The translations under genes and the position numbers were made by a program. Shown here one piece after another: positions 41,314 through 49,912 of a DNA stretch of 64,000 nucleotides; position 1 is the first letter of the stretch; every line of letters starts with the position of its first letter. A model generated the notes under the pieces. The model made no database searches, was not told where the DNA came from, and saw nothing but the letters and a program-made list of their open reading frames with translations. The DNA is from Adlercreutzia equolifaciens. Its GTDB lineage: Bacteria > Actinomycetota > Coriobacteriia > Coriobacteriales > Eggerthellaceae. The stretch covers positions 1,302,001-1,366,000 of the forward strand of contig NZ_JARFIK010000001.1 of NCBI RefSeq assembly GCF_029076695.1, written 5' to 3'.

Positions 41314-41351
41314 AGGCGGTCGTCATTCCTGGGCGGCCGCCTTTGTTTTTC
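41314..41351 (+). terminator. Terminator after LuxR B
   Basis: Stem AGGCGG(T)CG / CGGCCGCCT with one wobble, followed by TTGTTTTTCT. Confidence 0.75.
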
Positions 41352-41395
41352 TCTGCTTTATCCTCACTTGTGAATAATACTAGTGCGCTCTCTAT

Positions 41396-41465
41396 CTGGG
41401 AAAACTCCTGAATGATGCAAAGTGCATCAACATTGCTTCCTCGCGAAATGATGCGATTTGAAACT
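41396..41465 (+). promoter_or_regulatory. Compound cis-element upstream of module C
   Basis: CTGGGAAAA at 41396, then dyad TGATGCA-AAG-TGCATCA at 41413-41429, then ATGCGATTTGAA near 41451. The same three-part layout recurs upstream of the module C napGH genes (49120-49187) with the same 56-base offset between its outer parts. Confidence 0.6.
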
Positions 41466-41558
41466 TGTTGCACCCTCTCTCGCTCGGGAAAATGCGAAGC
41501 GTCAAGTGGCCGTGGAAGAGGCGGCCGGGGGAATTAAAGAGAGGGGAGGCACGTAGCC

Positions 41559-42347
41559 ATGAACCAGTCTGCTCTGTGCTCGTCGGGTTGCACCGACCAA
41601 AGCGCTTGCCAGTGCGGCGCCGGCCAAAGCGATGCTATTCAGCGGAACGTGGCGGAGGCATTCGAGCCCCAGCCGCTGCGCCCGTCCGATTACGCTCTTA
41701 TGAAGCGCCACAAGCCCCGTCACACGGTCAATGTGGAGAAGTCGCCCATTCTGGTGGCGAACCCGTCCTATGCGACGCCCGCCTATGATCTTGTTTCGTT
41801 CTGCGAAGAAGAGCGCGACTTCGACGAGGCCGTGCAGCTTCTGAAGAACAACACCTATCCCAAAACCTTTGTTGCCGCCGCCGACGGTTTCGTGTCCCTC
41901 ATGGTGGACAACGACTTCCTGGCCATGAACATCTACGTTGACGGCGAGCCCTATGAGGGCACCTTCGACGACTTGGTCGAGGACGAGTCCATTCCTGTTG
42001 AGGCCGAGGTTACCTACGGCGTGCGCGCCACCGATCTGGGTCGCGAGACCGTGGCTCCCTATGCGCCCACCACGCAGCTGGCGAAGCTCATCGAGAGCGA
42101 CGAGGAAGCGGCGCCGGTGCATCTGCGCGTGCTGGAGCTGTGCAGCGCGGAGGGCGGCTGCTCCAAGCAGGAGCTCGACCGCACTCTGAACGCCGAGGGG
42201 CTCATTCCCCACGACGAGCGCACGGGGCTCATCAGCATTTATCCCGCCTACTACATCGACAACCTTGAGAAAGCAGGGGGTCTGGTGTGGAAGAACACTT
42301 GGCTTGCAACCGACGAGGGGAGGGAAGTTCTGGCCAACACCCGATAG
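41559..42347 (+). CDS. Tandem winged-helix-like protein of module C (unknown function)
   Basis: 262-aa cytosolic paralogue. Unlike the others it has a Cys-rich N-terminus (CSSGCTDQSACQCG) that could bind metal. Lobe 1 ends YGVRATDLGRETV (residue ~165); lobe 2 ends YYIDNLEKAGGLVWKNTWLATDEGREVL. It shares DGEPYEGTFDDLVEDESIP with the module A copy. GGGGAGG lies about 10 bases before the ATG. It ends 59 bases before the catalytic gene and is probably the first gene of the module C operon. Confidence 0.85.
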   Translation: MNQSALCSSGCTDQSACQCGAGQSDAIQRNVAEAFEPQPLRPSDYALMKRHKPRHTVNVEKSPILVANPSYATPAYDLVSFCEEERDFDEAVQLLKNNTYPKTFVAAADGFVSLMVDNDFLAMNIYVDGEPYEGTFDDLVEDESIPVEAEVTYGVRATDLGRETVAPYAPTTQLAKLIESDEEAAPVHLRVLELCSAEGGCSKQELDRTLNAEGLIPHDERTGLISIYPAYYIDNLEKAGGLVWKNTWLATDEGREVLANTR

Positions 42348-42406
42348 CGTCACCGTTTCGAAGAGAGAACCAAGGAATAGAGAGAAGGAAAGGAAGGAGA
42401 ACTAGC

Positions 42407-45163
42407 ATGGCTAAAGCAACAATGAGCCGTCGTGGGTTTCTGAAGACGGCTGCCGCCACCGGTGCGGTCGCCGCCGCCACGGGAGCCTTCGCCTCCAACT
42501 TCACCAAGCTTGATCCGGCTCTGGCCGCCGATCAGGATGAGGAAATTGTCATCCACACCTCCTGCCGCGCCTGCATTATCGACTGCGGCGCCATGGTCAC
42601 CGTGCGCAACGGGCGCGTAGTGCGTATCGAGGGCGATCCGGATGATCCCATGAACCATGGGCGCATGTGCGCCAAGGGCCTCTCCGGCATTCAGGCCCTG
42701 TACAACCCCAACCGTCTGAAGTACCCCATGCGCCGCGTGGGCGAGCGCGGTCAGAACCAGTGGGAGCGCATCTCCTGGAAAGAGGCTATCGACCAGATCG
42801 CTGACGCCATGATGGAGCTGTACGAGAAGGACGACCCCATGCAGCTGCTGCTGAGCTGCGGAGGCGGCGGCAACCCCACGCGTATTATGGCTCCGCCGCG
42901 CTTCCTGAACGCCTTTGGCGGCGGTAACTTCTTCGAGCCCGGCTGCGCCCAGTGCTATCTGCCCCGTGCCAATGCCTTCCCCGTGGTAAACGGCATGAAC
43001 GACACCTCTATCGCTGACGCTTCGGTGCTCGAGATCTTCTTCAACAACTCGAAGTCCTGCGTGCTGTGGGGCACCGACCCCTCCCAGTCCAACGTCGCCT
43101 CCGGTGGCCGCGCCCTTACCCAGCTGCGCAAGAGCGGCTGCAAGACCGTGGTTATCGACCCGCGCCTGACGCCCGACGCCGCCAAGGCCGATGTGTGGCT
43201 GCCCATCCGCCCCGGCACCGACGTGGCCCTGGCCCTGTCCTGGATTCGCTATATCATGGACAAGAAGATCTATGACGAGGAATTCGTCATGAAGTGGACG
43301 AACCTGCCCTACCTCGTCAACGAGGAGACGAAGCTCACCTATCGCGCCGACGAGCTGGGCCTGGGCTCTCACGACGACTATGTAGTGTGGGATGCCAAGA
43401 CCAACAAGCCGGCCGCCATGCCCTATCCTTGGGACGACAAGCTGGAGCCGGTGCTCGACGGTGAGTTCGAGGTGAAGGGTAAGAAGAGCCGTACCGCCTA
43501 TCGCGCCCTGTGGGAGGCTTGCGAGGAGTACACCCTCGAGAAGGCCGCCGAGATCTGCTGGCTCGACGCCGATCGCATCGAGGCCGCCATCAACACCTAC
43601 GCCGAGGGCGCTCCGGCCGCCGGCATCAGCTTGGGCGTGCCCACCGACCAGTACGTGGCCGCTTCCGATGGCCCCATGGCCATCGCCATTATCGACATCC
43701 TCATGGGCTGCATCAACCGTCCCGGCTCTTGGGTGCAGAAGCGTCCCTCGGGCCCGGCCGGCGTGGCCCAGCCTTGGGACAGCGGCGGATTCAACGAGCT
43801 CGTGCCCACGCTCTGCGTGCCGGCCGAGCAGCAGGCCGCCAAGCTCGGCTACATCGAGCACAAGGGCCTCGAGCACTGGCATGCCTCGCACATCCCCACC
43901 ATTCTGGAGGCTGTGCGCACCGGCAAGCCCTATCGCCCGAAGATCTGGGTGGACTTCTCCGGCAACAAGCCCATCATGATGGGCAACGCCGCCGGCTTCA
44001 TCCAGGACATGCGCGACAACATCGAGCTGGCCGTGCACTGCTTCATGTACCCCACGGCTTCCTCGGTGGAGCTGGCCGACATCCTGCTGCCCACCTCCGA
44101 GTGGCTTGAGAACTCCTACATTGCCTATCGCATGAACACGATCGTCGTGCGCCAGCCCTGCACCCATCTGTTCGAGTCGGTGGACAACCACATGATCTAC
44201 GGTTGGCTGGCCAAGGCGCTTGCCGATCGCGGTCACAAGAACTGCCAGCTCACCTTCCAGGACCCCTTCCCGGATCCCAATTACGGCGGCTACTGGAAGA
44301 CGCTCGACGAGTTCCAGGCATGGCTGGCCGACCAGGCCGACCGCAAGGTTCTGCACAAGGGCCTTTCCTGGAAGGAACTCTGCGAGCAGGCTCCCATCGA
44401 GTTCATGCCCATGGACGAGTGGCAGAACAACTACGAGCAGTTCGCCGTCATCAACGAGGAGACCGGCAAGCCGGTGGGCTTCAACACCTCCTCGAAGAAG
44501 TGCGAGCCGTACGCCGAGGGCTTCACGGTCATGGGCCGTACGGGCGGTCGCTTCGGGACCGACCATTGCGGCAACGTGCAGCCTGCGGCCAGTGCCGACT
44601 ACGAGCCGCTGCCGCATTTCGAGGAGCCGGCCGAGTCTCCGCTGACGGACACCGAGTATCCCTTTGTGCTCACGTCCGGCCGTGTGCCCATGTTCCATCA
44701 CGGTACCCTGCGCAACGTTCCCTGGCTGCGCGAGATCTATCCCGTGCCCCAGTGCTGGATGAACCCGCAGACGGCCGCCGAAGTGGGCGTGCAAGAGGGC
44801 GACTGGGTGAAGATCGAGTCCCGTCGTGGCGAGACCCACGGCAAGGTGCTCGTCACCGAGGGCATCGCGCCCGGCGTGGTGGCTCAGGAGCGCTTCTGGA
44901 ACCCGGAGCTTTTGAACTCCGAGGATCCGAGCCAGGCGTGGAAAGCCATGAACGTCAACGTGCTCACCAAGAACGATCCGCCCTACAACAACGTGTACGG
45001 CTCTTACACGCTGCGCGGATTCACGGTGAAGATCAGCAAGTCCGAGAAGCCCGCCGGCGTGTGGGAGGAGCCCGAGGAGTTCACGCCGTGGCTGCCGGAG
45101 TACTCCGAGTACACCGGCGGTGGTTATGCCGCTTACGACGCAGGGGAGGCCAACTATGCGTAA
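42407..45163 (+). CDS. Module C catalytic subunit: Tat-exported molybdopterin oxidoreductase
   Basis: 918-aa DMSO-reductase-family enzyme closest in appearance to module A. Tat motif TMSRRGFLKTA with an Ala-rich h-region; [4Fe-4S] ligands Cys53, Cys56, Cys60 and the later CAKG; conserved EPGCAQC at residues 177-183; cap-domain RVPMFHHGTLRNVPWLRE. ATG 42407 has AAGGAAGGAG upstream; the longer frame is rejected since it runs into the previous gene's 3' end. It overlaps the Fe-S subunit start by 8 bases. Acts extracytoplasmically as a reductase of an unknown acceptor. Confidence 0.92.
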   Translation: MAKATMSRRGFLKTAAATGAVAAATGAFASNFTKLDPALAADQDEEIVIHTSCRACIIDCGAMVTVRNGRVVRIEGDPDDPMNHGRMCAKGLSGIQALYNPNRLKYPMRRVGERGQNQWERISWKEAIDQIADAMMELYEKDDPMQLLLSCGGGGNPTRIMAPPRFLNAFGGGNFFEPGCAQCYLPRANAFPVVNGMNDTSIADASVLEIFFNNSKSCVLWGTDPSQSNVASGGRALTQLRKSGCKTVVIDPRLTPDAAKADVWLPIRPGTDVALALSWIRYIMDKKIYDEEFVMKWTNLPYLVNEETKLTYRADELGLGSHDDYVVWDAKTNKPAAMPYPWDDKLEPVLDGEFEVKGKKSRTAYRALWEACEEYTLEKAAEICWLDADRIEAAINTYAEGAPAAGISLGVPTDQYVAASDGPMAIAIIDILMGCINRPGSWVQKRPSGPAGVAQPWDSGGFNELVPTLCVPAEQQAAKLGYIEHKGLEHWHASHIPTILEAVRTGKPYRPKIWVDFSGNKPIMMGNAAGFIQDMRDNIELAVHCFMYPTASSVELADILLPTSEWLENSYIAYRMNTIVVRQPCTHLFESVDNHMIYGWLAKALADRGHKNCQLTFQDPFPDPNYGGYWKTLDEFQAWLADQADRKVLHKGLSWKELCEQAPIEFMPMDEWQNNYEQFAVINEETGKPVGFNTSSKKCEPYAEGFTVMGRTGGRFGTDHCGNVQPAASADYEPLPHFEEPAESPLTDTEYPFVLTSGRVPMFHHGTLRNVPWLREIYPVPQCWMNPQTAAEVGVQEGDWVKIESRRGETHGKVLVTEGIAPGVVAQERFWNPELLNSEDPSQAWKAMNVNVLTKNDPPYNNVYGSYTLRGFTVKISKSEKPAGVWEEPEEFTPWLPEYSEYTGGGYAAYDAGEANYA

Positions 45164-45734
45164 CGCGATCGTCGTCGATCTCGACCGTTGCATCGGATGC
45201 TTCGGCTGCGAGATCTCATGCAAGATGGAGAACAACGTTGCCTTGGGCGAGTACTGGAACAAGGTGATTATCGAGGGACCCCATGGCACGTTCCCGGACG
45301 TAGAGGAGTACTGGCTGCCCACCATGTGCCAGCAGTGCGAGAACTCTCCGTGCACCCATGTGTGCCCCACGGGCGCCAGCTATCGCAACGAGGACGGCGT
45401 CGTGCTCATCGACAAGTCGGTGTGCATCGGCTGCAAGTACTGCATGATGGCCTGCCCCTACGGTGTGCGTAACTGGAACAAGGAGCAGAACGTTGTGGAG
45501 AAGTGCACGCTGTGCCAGCATCTGACGAGCCAGGGCAAGGAGCCTGCGTGCGTGCACAACTGCCCCGGCGAGGCCCGTTTCTACGGCGACTTGGACGATC
45601 CCAATTCCGATCCGTCGCGCTTGATCGCCGAGTCGGCGCCCGAGGATGTGCACCACCTGAAGAACGTAGGCAACAACCCCTCGACGGCCTACATCCTGTC
45701 GAGCCGGTTCGGAACCTGGAGGAACGGAGACTAA
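45156..45734 (+). CDS. Module C electron-transfer subunit, four [4Fe-4S] clusters
   Basis: 192-aa DmsB-like protein with CIGCFGCEISC, CQQCENSPCTHVC, CIGCKYCMMAC and CTLC...CVHNC. GGGGAGG precedes the ATG, which lies inside the end of the catalytic gene. It is followed after one base by the anchor gene. Sequence is very close to the module A and D equivalents, so the modules probably arose by duplication of the whole set. Confidence 0.93.
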   Translation: MRNAIVVDLDRCIGCFGCEISCKMENNVALGEYWNKVIIEGPHGTFPDVEEYWLPTMCQQCENSPCTHVCPTGASYRNEDGVVLIDKSVCIGCKYCMMACPYGVRNWNKEQNVVEKCTLCQHLTSQGKEPACVHNCPGEARFYGDLDDPNSDPSRLIAESAPEDVHHLKNVGNNPSTAYILSSRFGTWRNGD

Positions 45735-45735
45735 C

Positions 45736-46542
45736 ATGGAAATCGCCTGGTCCCTTGTGCTGTTCACGGCACTCACTGGATGCGGTGGCTGGCTGTTCGC
45801 CGGCGTGGCCATCGATGAGTTCGCGAAGAAGACCTCGAAGGCCAACTTCACGGCCGGTATCGTGGCCCTGGTGCTCATGATTGTGGGCGGCGTGGCTTCA
45901 GTTACCCACCTGGCCCACCCCGAGAACATGCTGGCGGCCCTGAACCATCCTACCTCCGGCATCTTCATTGAGGCCGTGCTGGTGGGCATTGCCTCGGCCT
46001 TCATCATCGTGTACCTGGTGGCTTACAACCGCAACGAGACGGTGCGCCGCGTGTGCGCCGTGGCCGGCGCGGTGGTGGGCGTGGCCCTGTCCTTCATGGC
46101 CGGTCACTCCTACCTCATGGACGCGGTGTACACCTGGAACACCATGCTGCTGCCCCTGGCCTATCTGGGCACGGCGGCGGCCAGCGGCCTGAGCGCCTAT
46201 GCCCTGGTGGCGGCTATCCGTCACAACGAGACGACGCCGGCCGATCTGAAGATCGCCTTCATCCTGCTGGCGGTCGGCGGTGTGGCAGCGGCTCTGACCT
46301 CGCTGCTGTACCTGACCGGCGTTATGGATGCGGCCGACCTGATGCTGGTGGCCGTGGGCGCCGTGGCCGTTGGCGGTATCGTTCCTCTGGCCTGCGGCAT
46401 TGCCGGCCTGAAGGCAGCCAATTCCGCCCTGGTGCTGTCCGTCGTGGCTACGGCCTGCGCCCTGATCGGTGCCATTTGCCTGCGCTGCGCCATGTGGATG
46501 GCCTATGTGCCCCTGGAGAACTTCTTCGGGATTGCGCTGTAG
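45736..46542 (+). CDS. Module C membrane anchor (DmsC-like)
   Basis: 268-aa protein with eight hydrophobic helices, beginning MEIAWSLVLFTALTGCGGWLF and containing LAALNHPTSGIF as in modules A and D. It would anchor the complex and oxidise menaquinol. One base separates it from the Fe-S subunit gene. A stable hairpin lies 22 bases after its stop. Confidence 0.9.
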   Translation: MEIAWSLVLFTALTGCGGWLFAGVAIDEFAKKTSKANFTAGIVALVLMIVGGVASVTHLAHPENMLAALNHPTSGIFIEAVLVGIASAFIIVYLVAYNRNETVRRVCAVAGAVVGVALSFMAGHSYLMDAVYTWNTMLLPLAYLGTAAASGLSAYALVAAIRHNETTPADLKIAFILLAVGGVAAALTSLLYLTGVMDAADLMLVAVGAVAVGGIVPLACGIAGLKAANSALVLSVVATACALIGAICLRCAMWMAYVPLENFFGIAL

Positions 46543-46563
46543 CGGCAAAGAGCTAAGATAAGC

Positions 46564-46591
46564 GGGATGGCAGGGACAAGCCTGCCATCCC
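46564..46591 (+). terminator. Hairpin between module C anchor and torD (attenuator)
   Basis: Perfect 11-bp stem GGGATGGCAGG / CCTGCCATCCC with a 6-nt loop. It lacks a strong T-tract (CTTGAGG follows), suggesting partial termination. Confidence 0.65.
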
Positions 46592-46654
46592 CTTGAGGAG
46601 AGGATAAGCGAGCCTGAGGGTAAAGCCTATGGGCCGCTGGAAAAGGAGAGGGTC

Positions 46655-47320
46655 ATGACCGAGGAGCTGTCAGAGCAGATTGCCGAGAATCGCGCTCGTG
46701 CCGAGATGTATCGCTTGCTGGCGTCGGTGTTCTTCCGCGAGTTGGACGAGAGCCAGATTGCCACGCTGAAGGCCGCGCCGCTGGCCGCTCCCGAAGAGGG
46801 GCGCATGAAGCGAGGCTCCGATGCTGTCTACCGCGCGTTTCGCCTGGCGGCTCCCGACGTGCTCACCCGCCTGCGCGTTGATTATGCCCGCATCTTCTTG
46901 GCGGCCGGCGTCTACGAGGGCGATACCGCCGTCCCCTTCGAGTCGGTGTTCACCGGCGAGGAGGGAATCCTCATGGACGAGGCGCGCGAGCAAGTAGTGG
47001 CCATCTTCCGCGCCGAGGAGGTCACCGTGGACCCCGAGCTCCAAAGCCCCGAAGATCACCTCTCCTTCGAACTTGAGTTCATGGCCATCCTCTCCGACCG
47101 CATTGCCGAGGCGTGGGAGCGCGAAGACGAGGCCGAGGCGCGCCGCCTTATGGAGGTGCAGGCGTCCTTCGCGCAGGATCATCTGCTCAATTGGATGCCG
47201 GACCTGGCCGAGCGTGTTGCCTCCTTCGCCAAAGAGCCCTTCTACCCGGCTTTTATGGATTACGCCATTGGCTTTGTCGAAGATGATGAGAGCTGGCTCA
47301 AAGATTCTCTCGCTCAGTAA
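46655..47320 (+). CDS. Module C TorD-family chaperone
   Basis: 221-aa cytosolic chaperone. Family core SPEDHLSFELEFMAILSDRIAEAW near residues 130-152; VPFESVFTGEEGILMDEAR upstream. AAAAGGAGAGG precedes the ATG. A strong terminator follows, so the module C structural operon ends here and the LuxR gene has its own transcription. Confidence 0.88.
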   Translation: MTEELSEQIAENRARAEMYRLLASVFFRELDESQIATLKAAPLAAPEEGRMKRGSDAVYRAFRLAAPDVLTRLRVDYARIFLAAGVYEGDTAVPFESVFTGEEGILMDEAREQVVAIFRAEEVTVDPELQSPEDHLSFELEFMAILSDRIAEAWEREDEAEARRLMEVQASFAQDHLLNWMPDLAERVASFAKEPFYPAFMDYAIGFVEDDESWLKDSLAQ

Positions 47321-47340
47321 GCCGTAACATACTTTACAAT

Positions 47341-47400
47341 GGGGCCGATGCTGTTGACGACGCATCAAGTCGTCGCGCAGCATCGGCCCCGTCGTGTTTT
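47341..47400 (+). terminator. Strong terminator after module C torD
   Basis: 13-bp outer stem GGGGCCGATGCTG / CAGCATCGGCCCC enclosing GACGAC / GTCGTC, followed by GTCGTGTTTT. Confidence 0.9.
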
Positions 47401-47450
47401 CCGCCCGCGCTTGCCTGCGGGCGTGCTGCAGCGCAGGGAAGGAATCCTCT

Positions 47451-48998
47451 ATGCCGTGGTCATCGCGCAGCGAGATGCTGTCAACGCTTAATAAGCTGCT
47501 TCCGAACGTCAAGTATCTGGGCGCTGCCTTCTGGGTGGGCTACCTGCTGGTACTCTATGGGTGCGAGGTCAATTTCTTCGGCATCACGCTCGACGACGCG
47601 GCCGTCTCGGTGGTGTATGTGGTCAGCAATGCCTGCTTTGCTCTGGCGTTGCTGGTGGTAGGCGCGCAGCACCGCCGTTTTCACCAGTGGCTGCAAGTGC
47701 CTTGGTTCGTGTTCGGTATGGGGCTTTTGGCCACCGTGGGCACGGTGCTCGTCTTTGCGCTTCAGCCTGTGGGTGGCCTTTGGTATGCTCTGGGCGCGGC
47801 ACTTATCGGCGTGGGCACGTCGTTTGTGGCGGCCAAGGCCATGCTGCAGTTCACCGAGCTCGGTCCGCGCGAGGTTATCTTCATGGCCGCCGTAGTGCAG
47901 GTGGGCGGCATGATGCTCGACTACACCGTGCTGTCGGTGTCGTGGATGGTGCAGCCTTGGCTGTTCTTCGTCATGCCGGCGCTGGCGGCCGCTGTGCTGC
48001 TTATCGAGCCTGCCGACGAGCGCCACGAGATGCCCGACGACAGCTGGCAGCCGCCTGCGTGGCTGTGGCGCGTTGTCATAGGCGTGCTGTTCTTCGCTAT
48101 TCCGGTCAGTATTTGCCGTGCGTGCTTCCCGCTGTTTTCCGATAACGTATCGCTTTTGGTGGACTATCGCCGCATCTCGGGCTTTCTCATCATCCTGTTT
48201 ATGGTAGCTATGGGCCTGTTGGCTCTGCGATTGCCGAAAGACGCCCGTTTTGGCCGCGTGGTCTACGCCATCATTTTGGTGGTGTCCTTCGTCTATATCG
48301 GGCTGTCGGTTATCGGCCCCCAAAGCGGCTTGGTCATGGCTATCAGCGGCGGGGTGAATGCCCTGGTGAGCCTATGCGTGTGGGTGCTTATTGCCCGCAT
48401 TTCGTTTAAATCGGGCGCTTCGGTGCTTCGGGTGTTCGGCTTCGGCTACGCCTCGTACACCTTCGGTGCCATTATGGGCTGGGCCGTGGCCTTCGTGGTG
48501 GCGGCTTTCGGCCTGAGCCTTGAGACTGTTCTGGCCATTATGGTGGTCTCGGCAGTGGTCATGCTGCTGGTGGCGCTGTTCCTGTTCCGCCAGCAGGACC
48601 TTCACACGATGATGGAGCCCTTGCAGGGAACCTTGGACGACCAGGAAACCGAGCCGTTGGGCGTGGCCTGCGAAGGGTGCTCCCACGCCGAGGGTGCCGG
48701 GGGCGACCTTGCGGCCGTGTGCGCGGCGTGCCCGAGCGCCGTGGTGCTGCGCAGCGCCGAAGCCGAGGAGTACACGGCTTGGCGGCGTGCCTGCGCTCTC
48801 GCCGTGCAGAACGCGCAACTCTCGCTGCGCGAGGCGGAGGTGTTCGACGGCATGGTCCGCGGCCTTTCGGCGCGCGCTATCTCCGATGAGTTGTGTATCT
48901 CTTACAACACGACGCGCAACCACATCCAGCATATTTACGTGAAGTGCGGCATCCACAGCAAAGACGAGATGCAGGACTACATTCGCAGTTTCGTGTAG
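47451..48998 (+). CDS. Membrane-embedded LuxR-family regulator (LuxR C)
   Basis: 515-aa regulator with about 10-12 hydrophobic helices (~residues 15-390), a Cys-containing linker (CEGCSHAEG, CAACPS) and a C-terminal HTH (LSLREAEVFDGMVRGLSARAISDEL, then SYNTTRNHIQHIYVKCGIHSKDEM). The linker CXXC-like pairs could sense metal or redox state. GGGAAGGAA precedes ATG 47451; the longer frame is rejected because it runs into the upstream terminator. It sits inside module C between torD and napGH, so it probably regulates this module. Confidence 0.87.
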   Translation: MPWSSRSEMLSTLNKLLPNVKYLGAAFWVGYLLVLYGCEVNFFGITLDDAAVSVVYVVSNACFALALLVVGAQHRRFHQWLQVPWFVFGMGLLATVGTVLVFALQPVGGLWYALGAALIGVGTSFVAAKAMLQFTELGPREVIFMAAVVQVGGMMLDYTVLSVSWMVQPWLFFVMPALAAAVLLIEPADERHEMPDDSWQPPAWLWRVVIGVLFFAIPVSICRACFPLFSDNVSLLVDYRRISGFLIILFMVAMGLLALRLPKDARFGRVVYAIILVVSFVYIGLSVIGPQSGLVMAISGGVNALVSLCVWVLIARISFKSGASVLRVFGFGYASYTFGAIMGWAVAFVVAAFGLSLETVLAIMVVSAVVMLLVALFLFRQQDLHTMMEPLQGTLDDQETEPLGVACEGCSHAEGAGGDLAAVCAACPSAVVLRSAEAEEYTAWRRACALAVQNAQLSLREAEVFDGMVRGLSARAISDELCISYNTTRNHIQHIYVKCGIHSKDEMQDYIRSFV

Positions 48999-49119
48999 GC
49001 GGTAACACCCGGCTTCGCCTTTGCTGGCACCCGTTGAGTCGTTCTTCCTCCAGCCGGGGTGCGGCGTTGCAGCTCTGCGTCTCCCCTTGGGCGGGGAAAG
49101 CCCCTGATGCATGGTTTAA

Positions 49120-49187
49120 CTGGGAAAATACTAGGCAGTGCAGTTTGCACTATCGGTCTTATTTCCCGTAAATAGTGCGACTTGAAC
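49120..49187 (+). promoter_or_regulatory. Compound cis-element upstream of module C napGH
   Basis: CTGGGAAAA at 49120, dyad AGTGCA-GTT-TGCACT at 49137-49151, then GTGCGACTTGAA near 49175. Same order and near-identical spacing as the element at 41396, implying one regulator for both transcripts. Confidence 0.6.
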
Positions 49188-49301
49188 CTTCCGCGCACCC
49201 CTAGTTTGGCGGCACAATGCTAGTCATCGAGAAGGCGTTCTTGAAGCTGAGGAACTTGGAACGCCGCTATATTCGTCTCGTTGAGAAGAGGGGGTGCGAT
49301 C

Positions 49302-49910
49302 TTGAATCGCGAAGAATCGCCGTCTCCGGAGAAGCCTGCGGTAAGCCGCCGCGGCTTGTTGGCCGGTGCCGGCTGTGTGGCTGCCATGGTGGCCCTGGGC
49401 GGGGTCGGTCAGTCCTTTGCCGGAGAGAATACCTTAATCCGTCTGCCCGGTGGCCAGGACGATCAACGCTTTCTTGCCACCTGTCTTAAGTGCGACAAGT
49501 GCCGCAGTGTCTGCCCGCAGCAGTGCGTTTCCATTGCCGCCCTTGAGGACGGCCTGGTGAATATGCGCACGCCCTATATGGATTTCCATAAGGGGTTCTG
49601 CGATTTCTGCAATCGCTGCATCGAGGTGTGCCCCACCCAGGCGCTGCTGCCGTTCGATCCGGAAACCGAGAAGTTGGGCATTGCCGTCATCGACGAGGAA
49701 GAGTGCATTGCCTGGAAGCAGGGCGGTTGCGTCATGTGCGTCGAGGCGTGCCCCTACGAGGCCATTACGCTGAACCAGAACGATCGCCCCGTTATTGACG
49801 AGACGCTGTGCAACGGATGCGGCGCCTGCGAGTTCGCCTGTCCTTCGGCCACCTATACCAGCTATTCGGGTTCGCGCCGTCGCGGTGTGAACGTTGAGAG
49901 GGAGGCGTAG
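49302..49910 (+). CDS. Module C NapG-like Tat-exported ferredoxin
   Basis: 202-aa Fe-S protein with Tat motif AVSRRGLLAGAGC and clusters CLKCDKCRSVC, CDFCNRCIEVC, C...CVMCVEAC and CNGCGACEFAC. TTG 49302 is chosen since GAGGGGG lies 9-10 bases upstream; a TTG at 49281 lacks a ribosome site. It carries electrons from the NapH-like partner to the module C reductase. Two bases separate it from the napH-like gene. Confidence 0.88.
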   Translation: MNREESPSPEKPAVSRRGLLAGAGCVAAMVALGGVGQSFAGENTLIRLPGGQDDQRFLATCLKCDKCRSVCPQQCVSIAALEDGLVNMRTPYMDFHKGFCDFCNRCIEVCPTQALLPFDPETEKLGIAVIDEEECIAWKQGGCVMCVEACPYEAITLNQNDRPVIDETLCNGCGACEFACPSATYTSYSGSRRRGVNVEREA

Positions 49911-49912
49911 CT

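Noticed and set aside
49281-49301. TTG 49281 as start of the module C NapG-like gene
   Set aside because: No ribosome site precedes it, whereas TTG 49302 has GAGGGGG at suitable distance.
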